The notes under the pieces: model-generated
The model's input: the letters and a program-made list of their open reading frames with translations, nothing else
The model's database searches: none
What the model was told of the DNA's origin: nothing
DNA from: Paramoeba atlantica
Lineage: Eukaryota > Discosea
DNA: 64,000 bases
NCBI GenBank assembly: GCA_977017575.1
Contig: CDRNVI010000006.1
Location: 216,444 to 280,443, forward strand
Direction: 5' to 3'
Position numbers and translations under genes: made by a program
In this document: positions 39,737 through 50,800 of the stretch, piece after piece
Numbering within the stretch: position 1 is the stretch's first letter
Layout: every line of letters starts with the position of its first letter

Positions 39737-42034
39737 ATGCAGTTTCTATTACCCCTTCAACCAGTTATTGTTTGGTCTCATAACGCGCCTTGGAAGCCGG
39801 GATTAAAGCAAGATGTTTCAGATCGGGTAAATCCATGTGGCTATCCAAGGGCAAAGCTTCGAGAAAGCACGATGCAGTCGGCAATGCAATACGGATCGCT
39901 CAATACAACGCATCCAATGAATACTCTTGGGCTTAGTGTGTCCCCTTTTGCTACAACTAATTTCACCAGTAGTGGACCTGCGAATGATTTTTTTCGTCGC
40001 ATCGAATGGCTCTCTGGGCGTAATCTTGAATTTGAAGAACAGAGGAGTTCAATTACATTTAGTACTTTATTGAACGAGGAAAGTTCCTTGGCGCTATCGT
40101 CACACACTCCTCAACTAAAAAAACTTCAATCTACAAACGTCTTTGTTGCTCTTCGACGCAACATTTCTCCTTCACATGTGGTTTGTGGTCTATATAAAGT
40201 GTTTCCTACTGATACGTTGATCAACGAAGTTCTTGAAAACGGCATAGTGCATCTCGAAGCTCGCCCGAGAGGTAGATGGCATAAAGTGCATCCAGGAGAG
40301 CGACAGGCGGTGGAAGATCTTTCCCCGGTTGATTCGCGACAAAGGCAAGAGACGCACTTCATGCGAAAACGCATGATGTGGACACATTTAGGTCACTATT
40401 TTTGGGAAAATGGAAAACTACCTCCGCTAACACCCATATTGCATCTACAATGTTATAGGGAAAATCGATCGATGAATGAGGTCATGGAGCGCATATCGCA
40501 TACTATTAAACCTACTCGTATGCAACAAGGGTTCAGCATTCCCTCGGATGAAATCGCTCGGGAGAAGCACGCGTGCGTCACACAAACACTAAGCCTTTTT
40601 GGGGTTACGAAAGAGCTTTTACCGCACGCGTCTCGCCATCACAATATTTATCCGATTTTGCTTAATCCTGTACGATATGCGTCTTACCATGCAAAAGAAA
40701 GGGGTCATGTTCAATACACTGTATTAGTACGCAACGTTTCCTCGAAAGGGTACTTCAGCAACATTGATGATTCAACTAAGTTTATTGAAAAACACATATG
40801 TAGTAGAATTAATTCCCTACAGAAAAATGGGTATATTAACTATTTTCCAGTTCAATATTTTGGTGCAGGTTCCGTGTCACTTTCAGAAATTGCAGCTCAC
40901 TGGCTTGCCGCCGAGTGGACCAAAGCAGTGCGTGGCATCATTCAGCTTGAATGTGAACAACATCCAATATCGTACCATCACTATCTACAATGTGCTGGTG
41001 CTTCCACTCACTCATTGCGCGAAAGGATAAAAAATTGGATAAATGATTTGCAGCAGCACGCTGACAGCAAAGTTTTGCGAGGGATCCTGACAAAAATCAG
41101 TGCACGCAGCTCATTATTTTGTAGGGAACAAACTCCGGACACTCCCGAAACCAACGAATTTGCTCGCTCTCTGTTGCTAGATACCACAGTGATCACTCTC
41201 TCCATGAGGAAAAGATTTTTTTGCGCATTACAAGCCCATTCCTGGAACTTGTTGGCTAATGAACGAATTGTGGAAGCAGTGTCACGGGGGCGTCCCTTGT
41301 CTTTGCAACCGGGGGACATTGTGGCCGTCAAAGGAAAAGAAAAAAACGTCGAACTACCTTCATCATGGACGTTTCGGAAACTTGAATCCGAAGAGGAGGT
41401 CTCCAACTACACAATTTTTGATCTCGTATTACCTGTGTTTGGAGTCGGTCGTGAGAAGTCTCTTCCAAAGTTAATGAATGACTACGATGGAGAGCGTAGA
41501 GGCAGCAAAATCTTTCCTCAAAAATGTACAATGTCGCAATCTAACTCATCCGACTACGATGATTCACTAAAATGTGTCGGTGATTCCTATTTTCGTTTTT
41601 TGGTTACACGTCCCAAACGCATATTCTATCGATTACTGCGAGATCCAAATTCGCAATCTATGCTGAAACCCGATCTTTTCCGGTTGCAACAGAGTGCTCA
41701 ACCTACGAAAAGAGGAAGCTGGCAGCAATTTTCACAACGGCCAATTTCTACGTACGATGAGTTGGCTGAAACACAGGATGGGTCCAGTTTTCTGCATGAA
41801 GTGTGCAGGGAGCCATCTCCCCTTAACCAATCGCCAAAGCAGAAGAAGATTATTCATGATTTGTTGCATCATGACGATGACGAGAGGAGCAGAAAAACAA
41901 CTCGGTCGAATCGTTTTAGTGTCGTACTTAGTTGTGTTCTGCCTCCTCAGTCACATATATCCCTTGTTTTGCGTGACATATTTCATGAGACCAAAGTTAA
42001 GTCGTTCTCTGATCTCACGATTGGTTTAGTTTGA
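39737..42034 (+). CDS. TruD/Pus7-family pseudouridine synthase-like protein
   Basis: 765 residues. LHLQCYRENRSMNEVMERI (about 233-251) corresponds to the family's lhF.LYKEN.dT.eA stretch; the catalytic motif that normally reads A-G-T-K-D is here FSIPSDEIAREKHACVTQ, keeping the aspartate position but losing the GTK. YINYFPVQYFGAGS (about 365-378) equals the NYFG.QRFG motif. PLSLQPGDIVAV and FDLVLPVFG fit the TRUD insertion domain, and SCVLPPQSHISLVLRDIF fits the C-terminal end. Members change uridine to pseudouridine in tRNA, snRNA or mRNA. Loss of the GTK residues makes activity uncertain; it may be a degenerate member with a structural role, for example in mitoribosome assembly. That role is inference. 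Confidence 0.72.
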   Translation: MQFLLPLQPVIVWSHNAPWKPGLKQDVSDRVNPCGYPRAKLRESTMQSAMQYGSLNTTHPMNTLGLSVSPFATTNFTSSGPANDFFRRIEWLSGRNLEFEEQRSSITFSTLLNEESSLALSSHTPQLKKLQSTNVFVALRRNISPSHVVCGLYKVFPTDTLINEVLENGIVHLEARPRGRWHKVHPGERQAVEDLSPVDSRQRQETHFMRKRMMWTHLGHYFWENGKLPPLTPILHLQCYRENRSMNEVMERISHTIKPTRMQQGFSIPSDEIAREKHACVTQTLSLFGVTKELLPHASRHHNIYPILLNPVRYASYHAKERGHVQYTVLVRNVSSKGYFSNIDDSTKFIEKHICSRINSLQKNGYINYFPVQYFGAGSVSLSEIAAHWLAAEWTKAVRGIIQLECEQHPISYHHYLQCAGASTHSLRERIKNWINDLQQHADSKVLRGILTKISARSSLFCREQTPDTPETNEFARSLLLDTTVITLSMRKRFFCALQAHSWNLLANERIVEAVSRGRPLSLQPGDIVAVKGKEKNVELPSSWTFRKLESEEEVSNYTIFDLVLPVFGVGREKSLPKLMNDYDGERRGSKIFPQKCTMSQSNSSDYDDSLKCVGDSYFRFLVTRPKRIFYRLLRDPNSQSMLKPDLFRLQQSAQPTKRGSWQQFSQRPISTYDELAETQDGSSFLHEVCREPSPLNQSPKQKKIIHDLLHHDDDERSRKTTRSNRFSVVLSCVLPPQSHISLVLRDIFHETKVKSFSDLTIGLV

Positions 42035-42101
42035 TTTGCTTTGTTTTGAAAGAAGATTCTAAAAAAGAGAGGGGGTTCTAAATAGGGGGGATTTTAAGTA
42101 A

Positions 42102-42175
42102 TTGGTGGTTGTGTAACTACCTCTCTACCATCGATTATTGAAAGCAGTGAAAATATAAGAGGAACACAGTACACG
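42102..42175 (+). repeat. Short truncated copy of repeat R
   Basis: GGTGGTTGTGTAACTACC hairpin followed by CATCGATTATTGAAA, GCAGTGAAAATATAA and GAGGAACACAGTA, the same succession as repeat R, then unrelated sequence. Confidence 0.65.
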
Positions 42176-43394
42176 GGCGCGCGACTTTATGTATGGGGTA
42201 CCCTTTTATACAGAGGCAGGTATAATTCTTCTTCTTCGGTATAATCGCCCACCGTGGAAAACAGGGGGGTATAAAAGCTCAAAAAGCGAGAGTTTTTTTG
42301 TCCGACCGACCAAACATACTCCCCCTGCCAGAACAAAATACGAATCGGTTTTTCGTTGTGGTACTGTCCCCCCCTACTTATGCGCAACCGTTTACCCGGC
42401 CACTTAAGCGCAATTTTGACGCATCGTTCAGAAGAACAGCGCCGCAAAGCGGCGCGATTTTTTTTGATACGAATTTTTGTACAGATTTTCGCCGGTGTTG
42501 AAATGGGGAGTCTGCAGGTAGTCTGCATGCATTCGCATGCATAGATAGAGGCCAGGATCTCATTCCTGCTTCGTGACAAAAATCTTCAACACTTGGCATA
42601 TAATACTCATCACCCTTTATGAAGCTAAGCCTGTTTTCCAGGTTTCCTTGCTGTCTTTATCGCAGGTACCTTGACGACCCTTGATAAAAACTTCTAACTT
42701 CACGCGGAATACATCCGAAACTTTGGCTTTTGGAATGGCCACGGTTCCAACCCATTCATGTACCTCAGACACTATCGCGCCACATAAATCATTCTTATAC
42801 ATGCAACGACCCGTGTCAGAAGAATGGGACATCGCTTTTGATATCGACTTTTGAGGACCATAGAAGAAGAAGAGTGAGCAAGGCAAAGGCAGAGGGCGAA
42901 TTGCTAGGGGGAGGATAGTATATAAAAAGCAGCCCCGAAGGGTACCCTGTGTATATAATTCATGATAGAAACACGCGCCGCTTCGCGGCGCTAAAATTTT
43001 TTTTCACCCCTTTTTTTGACCTGGCTACTTATGCGCAATTTTAGGCCAAAACCTGGTTGCGTTTAAGTGGGGGGGCAGTAAAAGCTAAAGAAAAGGTCCC
43101 ATTTACATTGTATATTTTCTCGGCGATTTACAATTTCTTGGCGATTTATACTTTCTCATGTTATACCTTTTATATTCTCATATTATCCTATTTCTAATAT
43201 TCTATATTAGAATATATCTATGTATATCTACATACATAATATAAGTAGAAATATAAGTATAATATAAGTAGAAATCGCCAATTTCCTTTATATATTTTTT
43301 TTTCCTAGTGGGAGTTGCTATTTTTTGACTATAAGAAGAGTGGTATTCTTGCATTCGTGTTTTCAAACAGCGCACTCGGGGCCGAGGTTCTATA
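42176..43394. other. Repeat-rich spacer; no convincing gene
   Basis: Contains a half copy of the CTCCCCCTGCCAGAA MITE end (42313), hairpin/T-tract motifs GCGCCGCAAAGCGGCGCGAT8 (42438-42467) and GCGCCGCTTCGCGGCGC (42975-42991), and GGGTACCC words at about 42197 and 42941. A minus-strand 89-codon frame (42617-42886) has a protein-like segment (VGTVAIPKAKVSDVFRVKLEVFIKG) but no known family; I leave it uncalled. Confidence 0.45.
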
Positions 43395-44198
43395 CAGTCC
43401 AGCTCTTGTCTCCACCCCAGGCTCCAGAGCGCATCGTAAGAGCTTTTGACCTAATTCCTTCGGCATTCAACAGATCTCGAAAAGCTAGTGCGTTTCCCAC
43501 CGTTGCTTTGCCTATCACCCCCCCCCCTTGGGTCCTAGGTGGTCGTGGTGAAAGTTGGGAAATTTCCCCCAATTTTGATTTTTGAAGGGGGGTAAAAAAA
43601 TAAGAAATGAGTATAAATTCCTATACACTAGTACCCACAATGGTCTCCTTGAACGCGCTGCACAATGCGCAAGCGTTTAGGAACAGAATTTATACAATTT
43701 AAAACTTGGCGTCGATAAGGATGACGCTTAAGCATCGCAAAGGCTTTCTTTATTGCCTTTCGGAGCTGTTTTTTTGGCCAACGCATGATTACTAAGCCCC
43801 TTTTTACATTGGTGGACAATTTCAAGACCCTCTGGGAGGGTACATCGCACTATTTTATGAGTGATTGGGGGTGTTTTGTTTTTGGGAGAGTTGGCATACT
43901 GTCCTTGTGTAGATTTAACGGGAGTATCCCGCAAATTCATTGAAAGAGAAACTATTTAAAGATTTATAAAGATAAAAGCTTTGAAAAATTGGAAAAAATG
44001 GATTTTCTTTGTAAATTATGAAAAAAACACCTATTTTTTCGTGTATTTTTTGGCTATGATGTGCATAGGGGTCGGTATGGTCAAAAAGACGGCGGTAAAC
44101 GCTCTAGTTTTTCGAGATATGTTAAATGTCGAAGGAATTAGGTCAAAAGCTCTTACGGTGCGCTCTGGAGCCTGGGGGGGAAGCCAAGAGCTGGACTG
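43395..44198 (-). mobile_element. Tc1-like family C, internally deleted 804-bp copy with TA duplication
   Basis: Starts CAGTCCAGCTCTTG after TA (43393-43394) and ends CAAGAGCTGGACTG before TA (44199-44200). The inverted ends match over ~110 bp (shared words GACCTAATTCCTTCGG-CATT and GTAAGAGCTTTT). Inside, on the minus strand (43628-43940), are only the first ~40 residues of a transposase (TPPITHKIV..EIVHQCKKGLSNHALAKK) and the last ~45 (KAIKKAFAMLKRHPYRRQ to GDHCGY). Both resemble the copy at 62086-63809. The catalytic middle is deleted. Confidence 0.85.
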
Positions 44199-44759
44199 TA
44201 GACTCCTCTAAATACATGTACGAGTCCACCGTTCATGTAGGAGTCCTCCGAATTTGGACATTTGGACTCTTATATAGAGGGGACAGGTTACGAGAACGTT
44301 GCTGTGTGGCCAAATAAAGGAGGTGCATAAGCAAAGAAATGATCACTCGTTTGAAAGTGGAAACTTACTTTCTCCTTCCCATCCTAGCGTTGCCCCGGTA
44401 CCTACCTCCCTTATTAGCGTTGCTTTTGGGGCTTTGACTCCTCCCGCAAAGCGGTTCATTTTCTACACCCTCTCTTATCGTTGCTTTTTACTAGAACTCG
44501 GCAACGCTGGGATAAGGGAGCGACTAATTGGATTTAAAAAATTCTTTAAATACAGGTTCTAACAACTGTATCTAAAAAACACTTTTAAATTTTTTTCATT
44601 TATATTTCTTCACCAGTCTACTGAACATCTATACCTTGATAACATACCGGGGGGGGGGTATGTTAGCCTGAATGTGGTTTAGTTACTGGAGTTACCACGT
44701 CGTATTACCTCACGTTTTGTAAACTGTATAGCTCTTATATACCAATTTGTTACAGCTTC
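44199..44759. other. Intergenic, 5' region of MCM2
   Basis: 561 bp without a gene. TAGCGTTGC words recur at 44386-44430, and a G9 tract flanked by ATACC/GGTAT lies at about 44645-44660. Confidence 0.35.
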
Positions 44760-47624
44760 ATGGGTCAAGAACCGAGCACGTATCCTGTGAGAAGTGACAG
44801 TGAGAGTTCCTTTGAGGAGGAACCCGAGGGTGACGATCTCTACGCAGAAGAGATGCTTTTCCAAGATTATGAATCACATTCAGACTCTGATTTATCGTCG
44901 GAAAATACCAGTGATGCGAATTTTATTGATTCCAACACCGATATTTCGAGTGCCGATCAAGAAGCAGCGCAATCATATATTGATGATATATTGAATAGAC
45001 GTGTCAACGATCGTATTATCCCGTCTTTGGAAGAGAACACTTTGGGTGCAGATTTGGTGTCAGAGCCTGTAAGTGAATCAGAAGAAGAAGGTATAGACGG
45101 AGTTGGTCTTTTCGATGCAAATATTGAGTCTTTAGAACACAGAAAGAAGTATAGAAGGCAAAGGGACAGTAAAGGGATTGTCGGTAAGCTACGAAACAAT
45201 AAGGCTTCGCGGGGAGTTCAACTTGAAAATCCATCAAAAAAATCCCAGGAAGGCGAATGGGAAGAAAACTTTAGGCGCCACGTCGAAGACGACAATGCTT
45301 CGGATGATTTTGACTGGACTACGATTAGAACGAATCTCTCGGAGTGGGTGCAAGATCTTCGCGTTCGTCAATGTATTAAGTATGCCGTGAAAAACATTCT
45401 TTGGTACCATCGCAACGGGGATGTGCATATCTACCGCCAAAAATTACAGAGCATGGCCAGAGAGAATCGTCAGAGCCTTGAAGTAGAATTCCTACATCTC
45501 TGCAGCTCTCACAAAGCAGTGATAGGAAAATGGTTGGCGGATGTACCTGCGGATATATTGCCTTTGCTCCACGATTCTGTTTCTGATCTGATGGCTGTCA
45601 TGTTTCCTTTGTATTCTGGCAGAAGACCTTCCACATACGTACGGATCGTTGGCGTAATGGTAAAGGATTCAATTCGTGAGTTGCGTAGTGTTCAACTTCG
45701 AAGCTTCGTGCATGTTGATGGCGTGATAGTCCGGCGTTCAGTGGTGTTCAAACAGCTTTTAAGCGCCATATTTGAGTGTGGAATATGTGGAATGGCTGTC
45801 GGACCCTTGGTCCAAAATGGCCCAAAAGAGGTTCGTCCAGTTGCGTGCACACACTGCCAAAGCCGAGGTCCTTTCAAATTAAACACTGTACAGAGTACAT
45901 ATAAGAACCACCAAATCATGGCCCTGCAAGAAAGTCCCGGATCGGTCCCAGCAGGGAGACTTCCTCGAACTATTGAGCTTAGCGTTACTGAAGACTTGGT
46001 GGACACAGCGAAGCCAGGTGACGACGTACTCGTTGTTGGGATTTTTAAGCATAGCTATGACCCGGTTCTTCATCACAAACAAGGATTCCCTGTTTTTCTC
46101 ACAACAATTGATGTGAACAACATTACCCAAAGCCGTGCAGAGTTTAGTGGCGAAGTGCTTGATGATGAACAAGAACTTATTCGACGACTTTCGAATCATC
46201 CTGACGTTAAGCATAAGTTACTTCGCAGCGTGGCTCCATCAATACACGGACATTCTGATGTTAAACTTGGATTATTGTTGTCCCTTCTAGGGGGAGTTCC
46301 GAAACATCGCACAGGACATCGCATACGAGGCGATCTAAATGTGCTTTTGTTGGGTGATCCAGGTACAGGCAAGTCACAATTTTTAAAATGGGTGGAGCGG
46401 ACCTCACATCGCGCTGTTTTTACTACCGGAAAAGGTTCTAGTGCAGTGGGACTTACTGCAGCCGTTCACCGTGACGTGGTTTCAGGAGAATACGTACTTG
46501 AAGGGGGCGCAATGGTTATCGCCGATCGCGGCGTTTGCCTTATCGATGAGTTTGATAAAATGAACGATCACGATCGCACCTCTATTCATGAAGCAATGGA
46601 GCAGCAGACGATCTCAGTTGCACGGGCAGGTATTGTGACAACTCTTTCTGCACGATGTACAGTCATTGCTGCTGCGAATCCGATAACAGGCAGGTATGAC
46701 AGTAGTACATCGTTGAACGAAAACGTGCAGCTAACAAAACCTATTCTCTCTCGATTTGATCTAATATTCATCATTTGTGATGAGCCTTCCGTCGAGCAGG
46801 ATTGCATGTTAGGAAAATTTGTTACGTCTTCTCATCGTATGAATCATCCATCTGCTTCTGAGGAAATGCACACAGACCCTACCGACGGCGACGATCGAGT
46901 GACCTTTGCGAACGGAAGTCCACAAAACCAGGATAGCACTACTCTACTCACACGTGAAACAGATCTTTGTGAAGATAGCAACCCTTCTACGTCACTTCCT
47001 CTTCGTCAGAGTCTTTTAAAACAATACATATATTATGCGCGCACAAAATGTCATCCTCGAATCGTACATACGGACCCTCACCGTATTCCTCATCTTTTCG
47101 CAGAGCTTCGCCAGGAAAGTTCCATTACAATTCGAGAATTGGAAAGCGTTCTTCGGCTTGCAGAGGCTCACGCAAGGATTTTCTTGAGGGAGTTTGTTCT
47201 TGAGGAAGACTTTAATGCTGCCATTGGTCTTTTTTTAAGATGCTACTTACGAAGGCACAAACTGGGAGAACAAAGCCACCTTTTCGCGAAATTTAGAAAA
47301 TATATGGTTAGCGACGATAAGCGCTGGATTCCACTAGTTGAAACGCGTCTCCGAGATATGATAAGTCGTGAAGCTGCTGAAAATGGAATAGATCTTAATA
47401 AACAACGGTTTTGGGAGGCAAGGAAAAGGGCTACTAAGCTTCAGAAAGATCGCATGGAAAGTGAACATGGACGTATTACAATCCCATTTCACAGGTTAGC
47501 GGAAGTTATCAGTCGAGACAATGTTTCTGTGGCAACGTTACGTAGTATTCTGCAAAGAGGATCTCTTCTGAACTCCAAGGTAAGTTTGATAGGAAACAGC
47601 ATCGTATATAATATGGATTCATAA
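44760..47624 (+). CDS. MCM2: Replicative helicase subunit MCM2
   Basis: 954 residues. The N-terminal ~170 residues are acidic and serine-rich (SDSESSFEEEPEGDD), as in the MCM2 histone-binding tail. A zinc finger (CGICGMAV...CTHCQSRG, about 338-370) precedes the AAA+ core: Walker A GDPGTGKSQFLKW (about 530), Walker B VCLIDEFDKM (about 592) and the arginine-finger SRFD (about 663). YIYYARTKCHPRI and the C-terminal winged-helix follow. The acidic tail, the finger form and RAGIVTTLSARC single out MCM2 among MCM2-7. It unwinds DNA at replication origins and forks in the nucleus. Confidence 0.95.
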   Translation: MGQEPSTYPVRSDSESSFEEEPEGDDLYAEEMLFQDYESHSDSDLSSENTSDANFIDSNTDISSADQEAAQSYIDDILNRRVNDRIIPSLEENTLGADLVSEPVSESEEEGIDGVGLFDANIESLEHRKKYRRQRDSKGIVGKLRNNKASRGVQLENPSKKSQEGEWEENFRRHVEDDNASDDFDWTTIRTNLSEWVQDLRVRQCIKYAVKNILWYHRNGDVHIYRQKLQSMARENRQSLEVEFLHLCSSHKAVIGKWLADVPADILPLLHDSVSDLMAVMFPLYSGRRPSTYVRIVGVMVKDSIRELRSVQLRSFVHVDGVIVRRSVVFKQLLSAIFECGICGMAVGPLVQNGPKEVRPVACTHCQSRGPFKLNTVQSTYKNHQIMALQESPGSVPAGRLPRTIELSVTEDLVDTAKPGDDVLVVGIFKHSYDPVLHHKQGFPVFLTTIDVNNITQSRAEFSGEVLDDEQELIRRLSNHPDVKHKLLRSVAPSIHGHSDVKLGLLLSLLGGVPKHRTGHRIRGDLNVLLLGDPGTGKSQFLKWVERTSHRAVFTTGKGSSAVGLTAAVHRDVVSGEYVLEGGAMVIADRGVCLIDEFDKMNDHDRTSIHEAMEQQTISVARAGIVTTLSARCTVIAAANPITGRYDSSTSLNENVQLTKPILSRFDLIFIICDEPSVEQDCMLGKFVTSSHRMNHPSASEEMHTDPTDGDDRVTFANGSPQNQDSTTLLTRETDLCEDSNPSTSLPLRQSLLKQYIYYARTKCHPRIVHTDPHRIPHLFAELRQESSITIRELESVLRLAEAHARIFLREFVLEEDFNAAIGLFLRCYLRRHKLGEQSHLFAKFRKYMVSDDKRWIPLVETRLRDMISREAAENGIDLNKQRFWEARKRATKLQKDRMESEHGRITIPFHRLAEVISRDNVSVATLRSILQRGSLLNSKVSLIGNSIVYNMDS

Positions 47625-47886
47625 AAAATGGCCATTGATTCTTTTCAGCGTATCTGTGTTATCCTGTTAAAAAATATTTCGTTACGTATTACGCAGCAAA
47701 AAATGTTAGCTCAAAACTAAAGGAAAAAATATTATTTGCTTCATCAGGAAACAAGTGAAAAAGATTTTTTTTATTAGTTTATTTCGTTACAAATCTATGT
47801 GATCGCCATTTCAAGTCTTAATGCATGGGTCAAAAAAGTGAGAAAGTGGGAAGCTGTTATACCACCTCTTTCTACCGCGCCAGGAG
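47625..47886. other. Intergenic between MCM2 and the DExH helicase
   Basis: 262 bp, AT-rich, no repeat. ACCACCTCTTTCTACCGCGCCAG just before the ATG at 47887 could be a pyrimidine tract with an AG acceptor. Confidence 0.35.
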
Positions 47887-50800
47887 ATGCGATATGGAAT
47901 TGTAAAAGTCTCCGTCCCACTGTTTATCCGACTCAATATACGGAGCTATGTCGTACAGCCCACGAAGGGTAATCATTTGTTTTCATCCCAAGAAGTACGA
48001 GGCAATACTGTAACAGATGAAAAACGAAACGATAAAAGTACCCTTGCACCGTCTCCTTTCAAGAAAGGGAACATACAAATAAAGGATGTGTCAACTAGTA
48101 CTCCAGATCTCAGACGGAATCCAACTCAAAAGCTAACATGTCCACCGAGAGCTTACGTAGGTCAGGCCCATAGGCAACACGATTACACGTGTTCTATTCC
48201 TTTAGTGCAACAACCCGCTCTTTCCACCTCGAAAAATGGTGCTAAGCAGGACTACGGGTCTCGGAGAGCTCCTATTTTAAATGATAAACTCATTCGTATT
48301 GAACTTCGAATACTGGAGGACGACCTACATTTGGAGGATGTTTTTGGCTTTATGCCGAAAGAATGGTGTAACGAAGATGGGTCAAAGGAGAAGGAGGGTC
48401 GCATATTGAAATTCGTGCAAAAGGAATTCTGTTCAGTATGCCAGGAATCTTTGGACGTTATGAGTAAGACGCGGGTTACAAGTTTCTTCCAAAGACAAGA
48501 TAAGTCAGAGAGCATGTGCTCTGACAATATGAAAAACAATTTAAAGATTAAGAGTTTTGAGCATAAAACCCGCATTGGTGACGAATATATAAACTCGTGG
48601 TGGTATTGCGGAACGCTTCCAGATTTGTTAAACTGTGGTGATGCAATAGCAGTAGGCGTATCCCGGACCCAAAAAATAGCGGAAACCCTTTTCTATATGC
48701 ACTGTGAACGCTTATTGGATGCTTTTGGAAAAGAGATTTATTTAATGCCAACGACGCAAAGGAAGCATGCGTTAGCCCGTCGCGCACAAGGACTTTGGGC
48801 TCCGTTACCTGGAGAACGTGTGACTGACACACCTTCACGCAATAAATTACCAGATCCATTATATTGCTCAGAGTCATCAGGATGTTCTGGCGTAAAACCA
48901 TCACCCAAAAACGTCGTACACGTAATAGAAAATCCTACTCCCGCTTCTTCGAATCTTAATATTTCTGGCAGCAAATCGCGTGATCGCAGAGAAAGCATTC
49001 TTTGCGGACCATTCAATGAAGTTTATCCTCCGAGAATTGATGAGGTTATTTCATCCCAGTATAGTACGACTTCTTCTGTTCTTGACTTTTATGCATGTAG
49101 ACCTCGTGTCATTAAATATTATCGACGATATCGCATTGATTTAGAAGCGGCCACTAAGCACACCAAGCACGTTTCGGGGAATGACACGTATTGGGTCTGT
49201 CAAGCCGAGATTCCGGGATTTCAAGGACCATGTGGCCCTCTAAAAGGTGTCGGGGTGGCAGCTCGTGATAAGGATGCAGAAATCGCAATGTGTCAACACA
49301 TTGAGCATGTCATTGACTACTTCAATGTATGTATTTACAATGAAAATGCTCCTCAAGCTGAACATAGAAGAATGGCAGTGTTCTTTGGTCGATCTGCTCC
49401 GAAACTTGGAGACGCGATGAGTATGAAATATGATCCACCTCATCCATTCCGTGTCATTCGAGCACCGCATCAAAGTAAATGTAATGAAAATAGTCCGCCG
49501 CACTTATATACGGAAAATCACGTAGACGTGAGACGTCTAGATGGTTATGCAGAACGAAATATTAAGCAGTATTTGAAGCACATAGGGCAACTTGGAACAT
49601 TGGAGAATAAATCTTTTCCTCTTTATTTTTGGGGAAGATTTTCAAGACATTCGATATCGATACACGGCCATCAGGTAGAGGTTGATCGCGTTTTTCACAG
49701 GCGAATCTTGCATTTACCTCTCACTGGTGGGCTGCAGAGCTTTTTTGCAGTAGGTTCAGCTAGAAACAGTTACGACGCAGAGGTACTTTCTTTTATGCAT
49801 GCTTGTTCAATCCTCCATTTCTATGGCATATCACCTTCGTCTCGATGGATGCCTACAAAAAATCAAACATGCTCTGCAGTGAGTTTACCTGCTTACAGGC
49901 GGTTGGCAGATGGAACTGGCGTTCCCTGTGACTCATCTGCGAATATCTCATCTGATATTGAAAAAGGAGATGATACAAAAAATTTCCTTACTAGCAGAAA
50001 TATGTCTCGTAGCCAAAGTAATAGCGAATCCGACGGCAGTGATTTTCAGCGGAGAGCTACCGATTTTTCTTCTTTCAATGAGCCACAATACAGAATGACA
50101 AGGGACGGCTACATTGCAGTTAAAGTTGACCGCCTTGCGAGAGAAAGATGTTACCATGCTTTGCATAGCCCGGAGCTATTGTGCCTAAGAAGTAAAACTA
50201 GGGTAAAATCGTGGTGCTCTCGTTTAAGTTATCAAGTGCCGATACCGCAATACACGATAAAAGCCTTGCGGTGTGACGCGGAAAATGGAAAATACACCAT
50301 GTATAGCATAATAAGATGCGAACTAATTTTTTCTCTACCAAAGAACTTGAACCAGTTCGAGTCTTTGAAAGCTGTTGGTGAATCTATTGTACGTTCTCAC
50401 GCTGAGTATTGCGCCTTCATGCACATGGAACTCTTAATCGATGCGTTAGGATTGGCATTATACGATGATGAAAAGTTGCAAATCCAGCACTCGCAAACCG
50501 TTAAAAGTCGTAGACGATGGGCCATTTCAAGTACCCGTGAAACTTGTTTTGTTGAACAACTCAAGAAAGCACCTCGGCCACCGCCGCTGCGCCTTGTACA
50601 TCGTACGTTGCACGAAGGACGAGCCGTCCCTGATTTGACGGAGTGTGATCGGTCTGACATTCAAAAGTGTAAACCCATAATTATGACGACCAACATTCGA
50701 AATTTGAAGAGTATCCTGTTAGGGGAAAAAGGGCAAACCTCAATGCTTATGAATGAGGAGTTCAAAAGGTATATCGCTTCAATAGAGAGTCTTGGTCACT

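Noticed and set aside
42617-42886. 89-codon minus-strand frame as a gene
   Set aside because: A protein-like stretch is present but no family, no conserved start and a repeat-rich setting.
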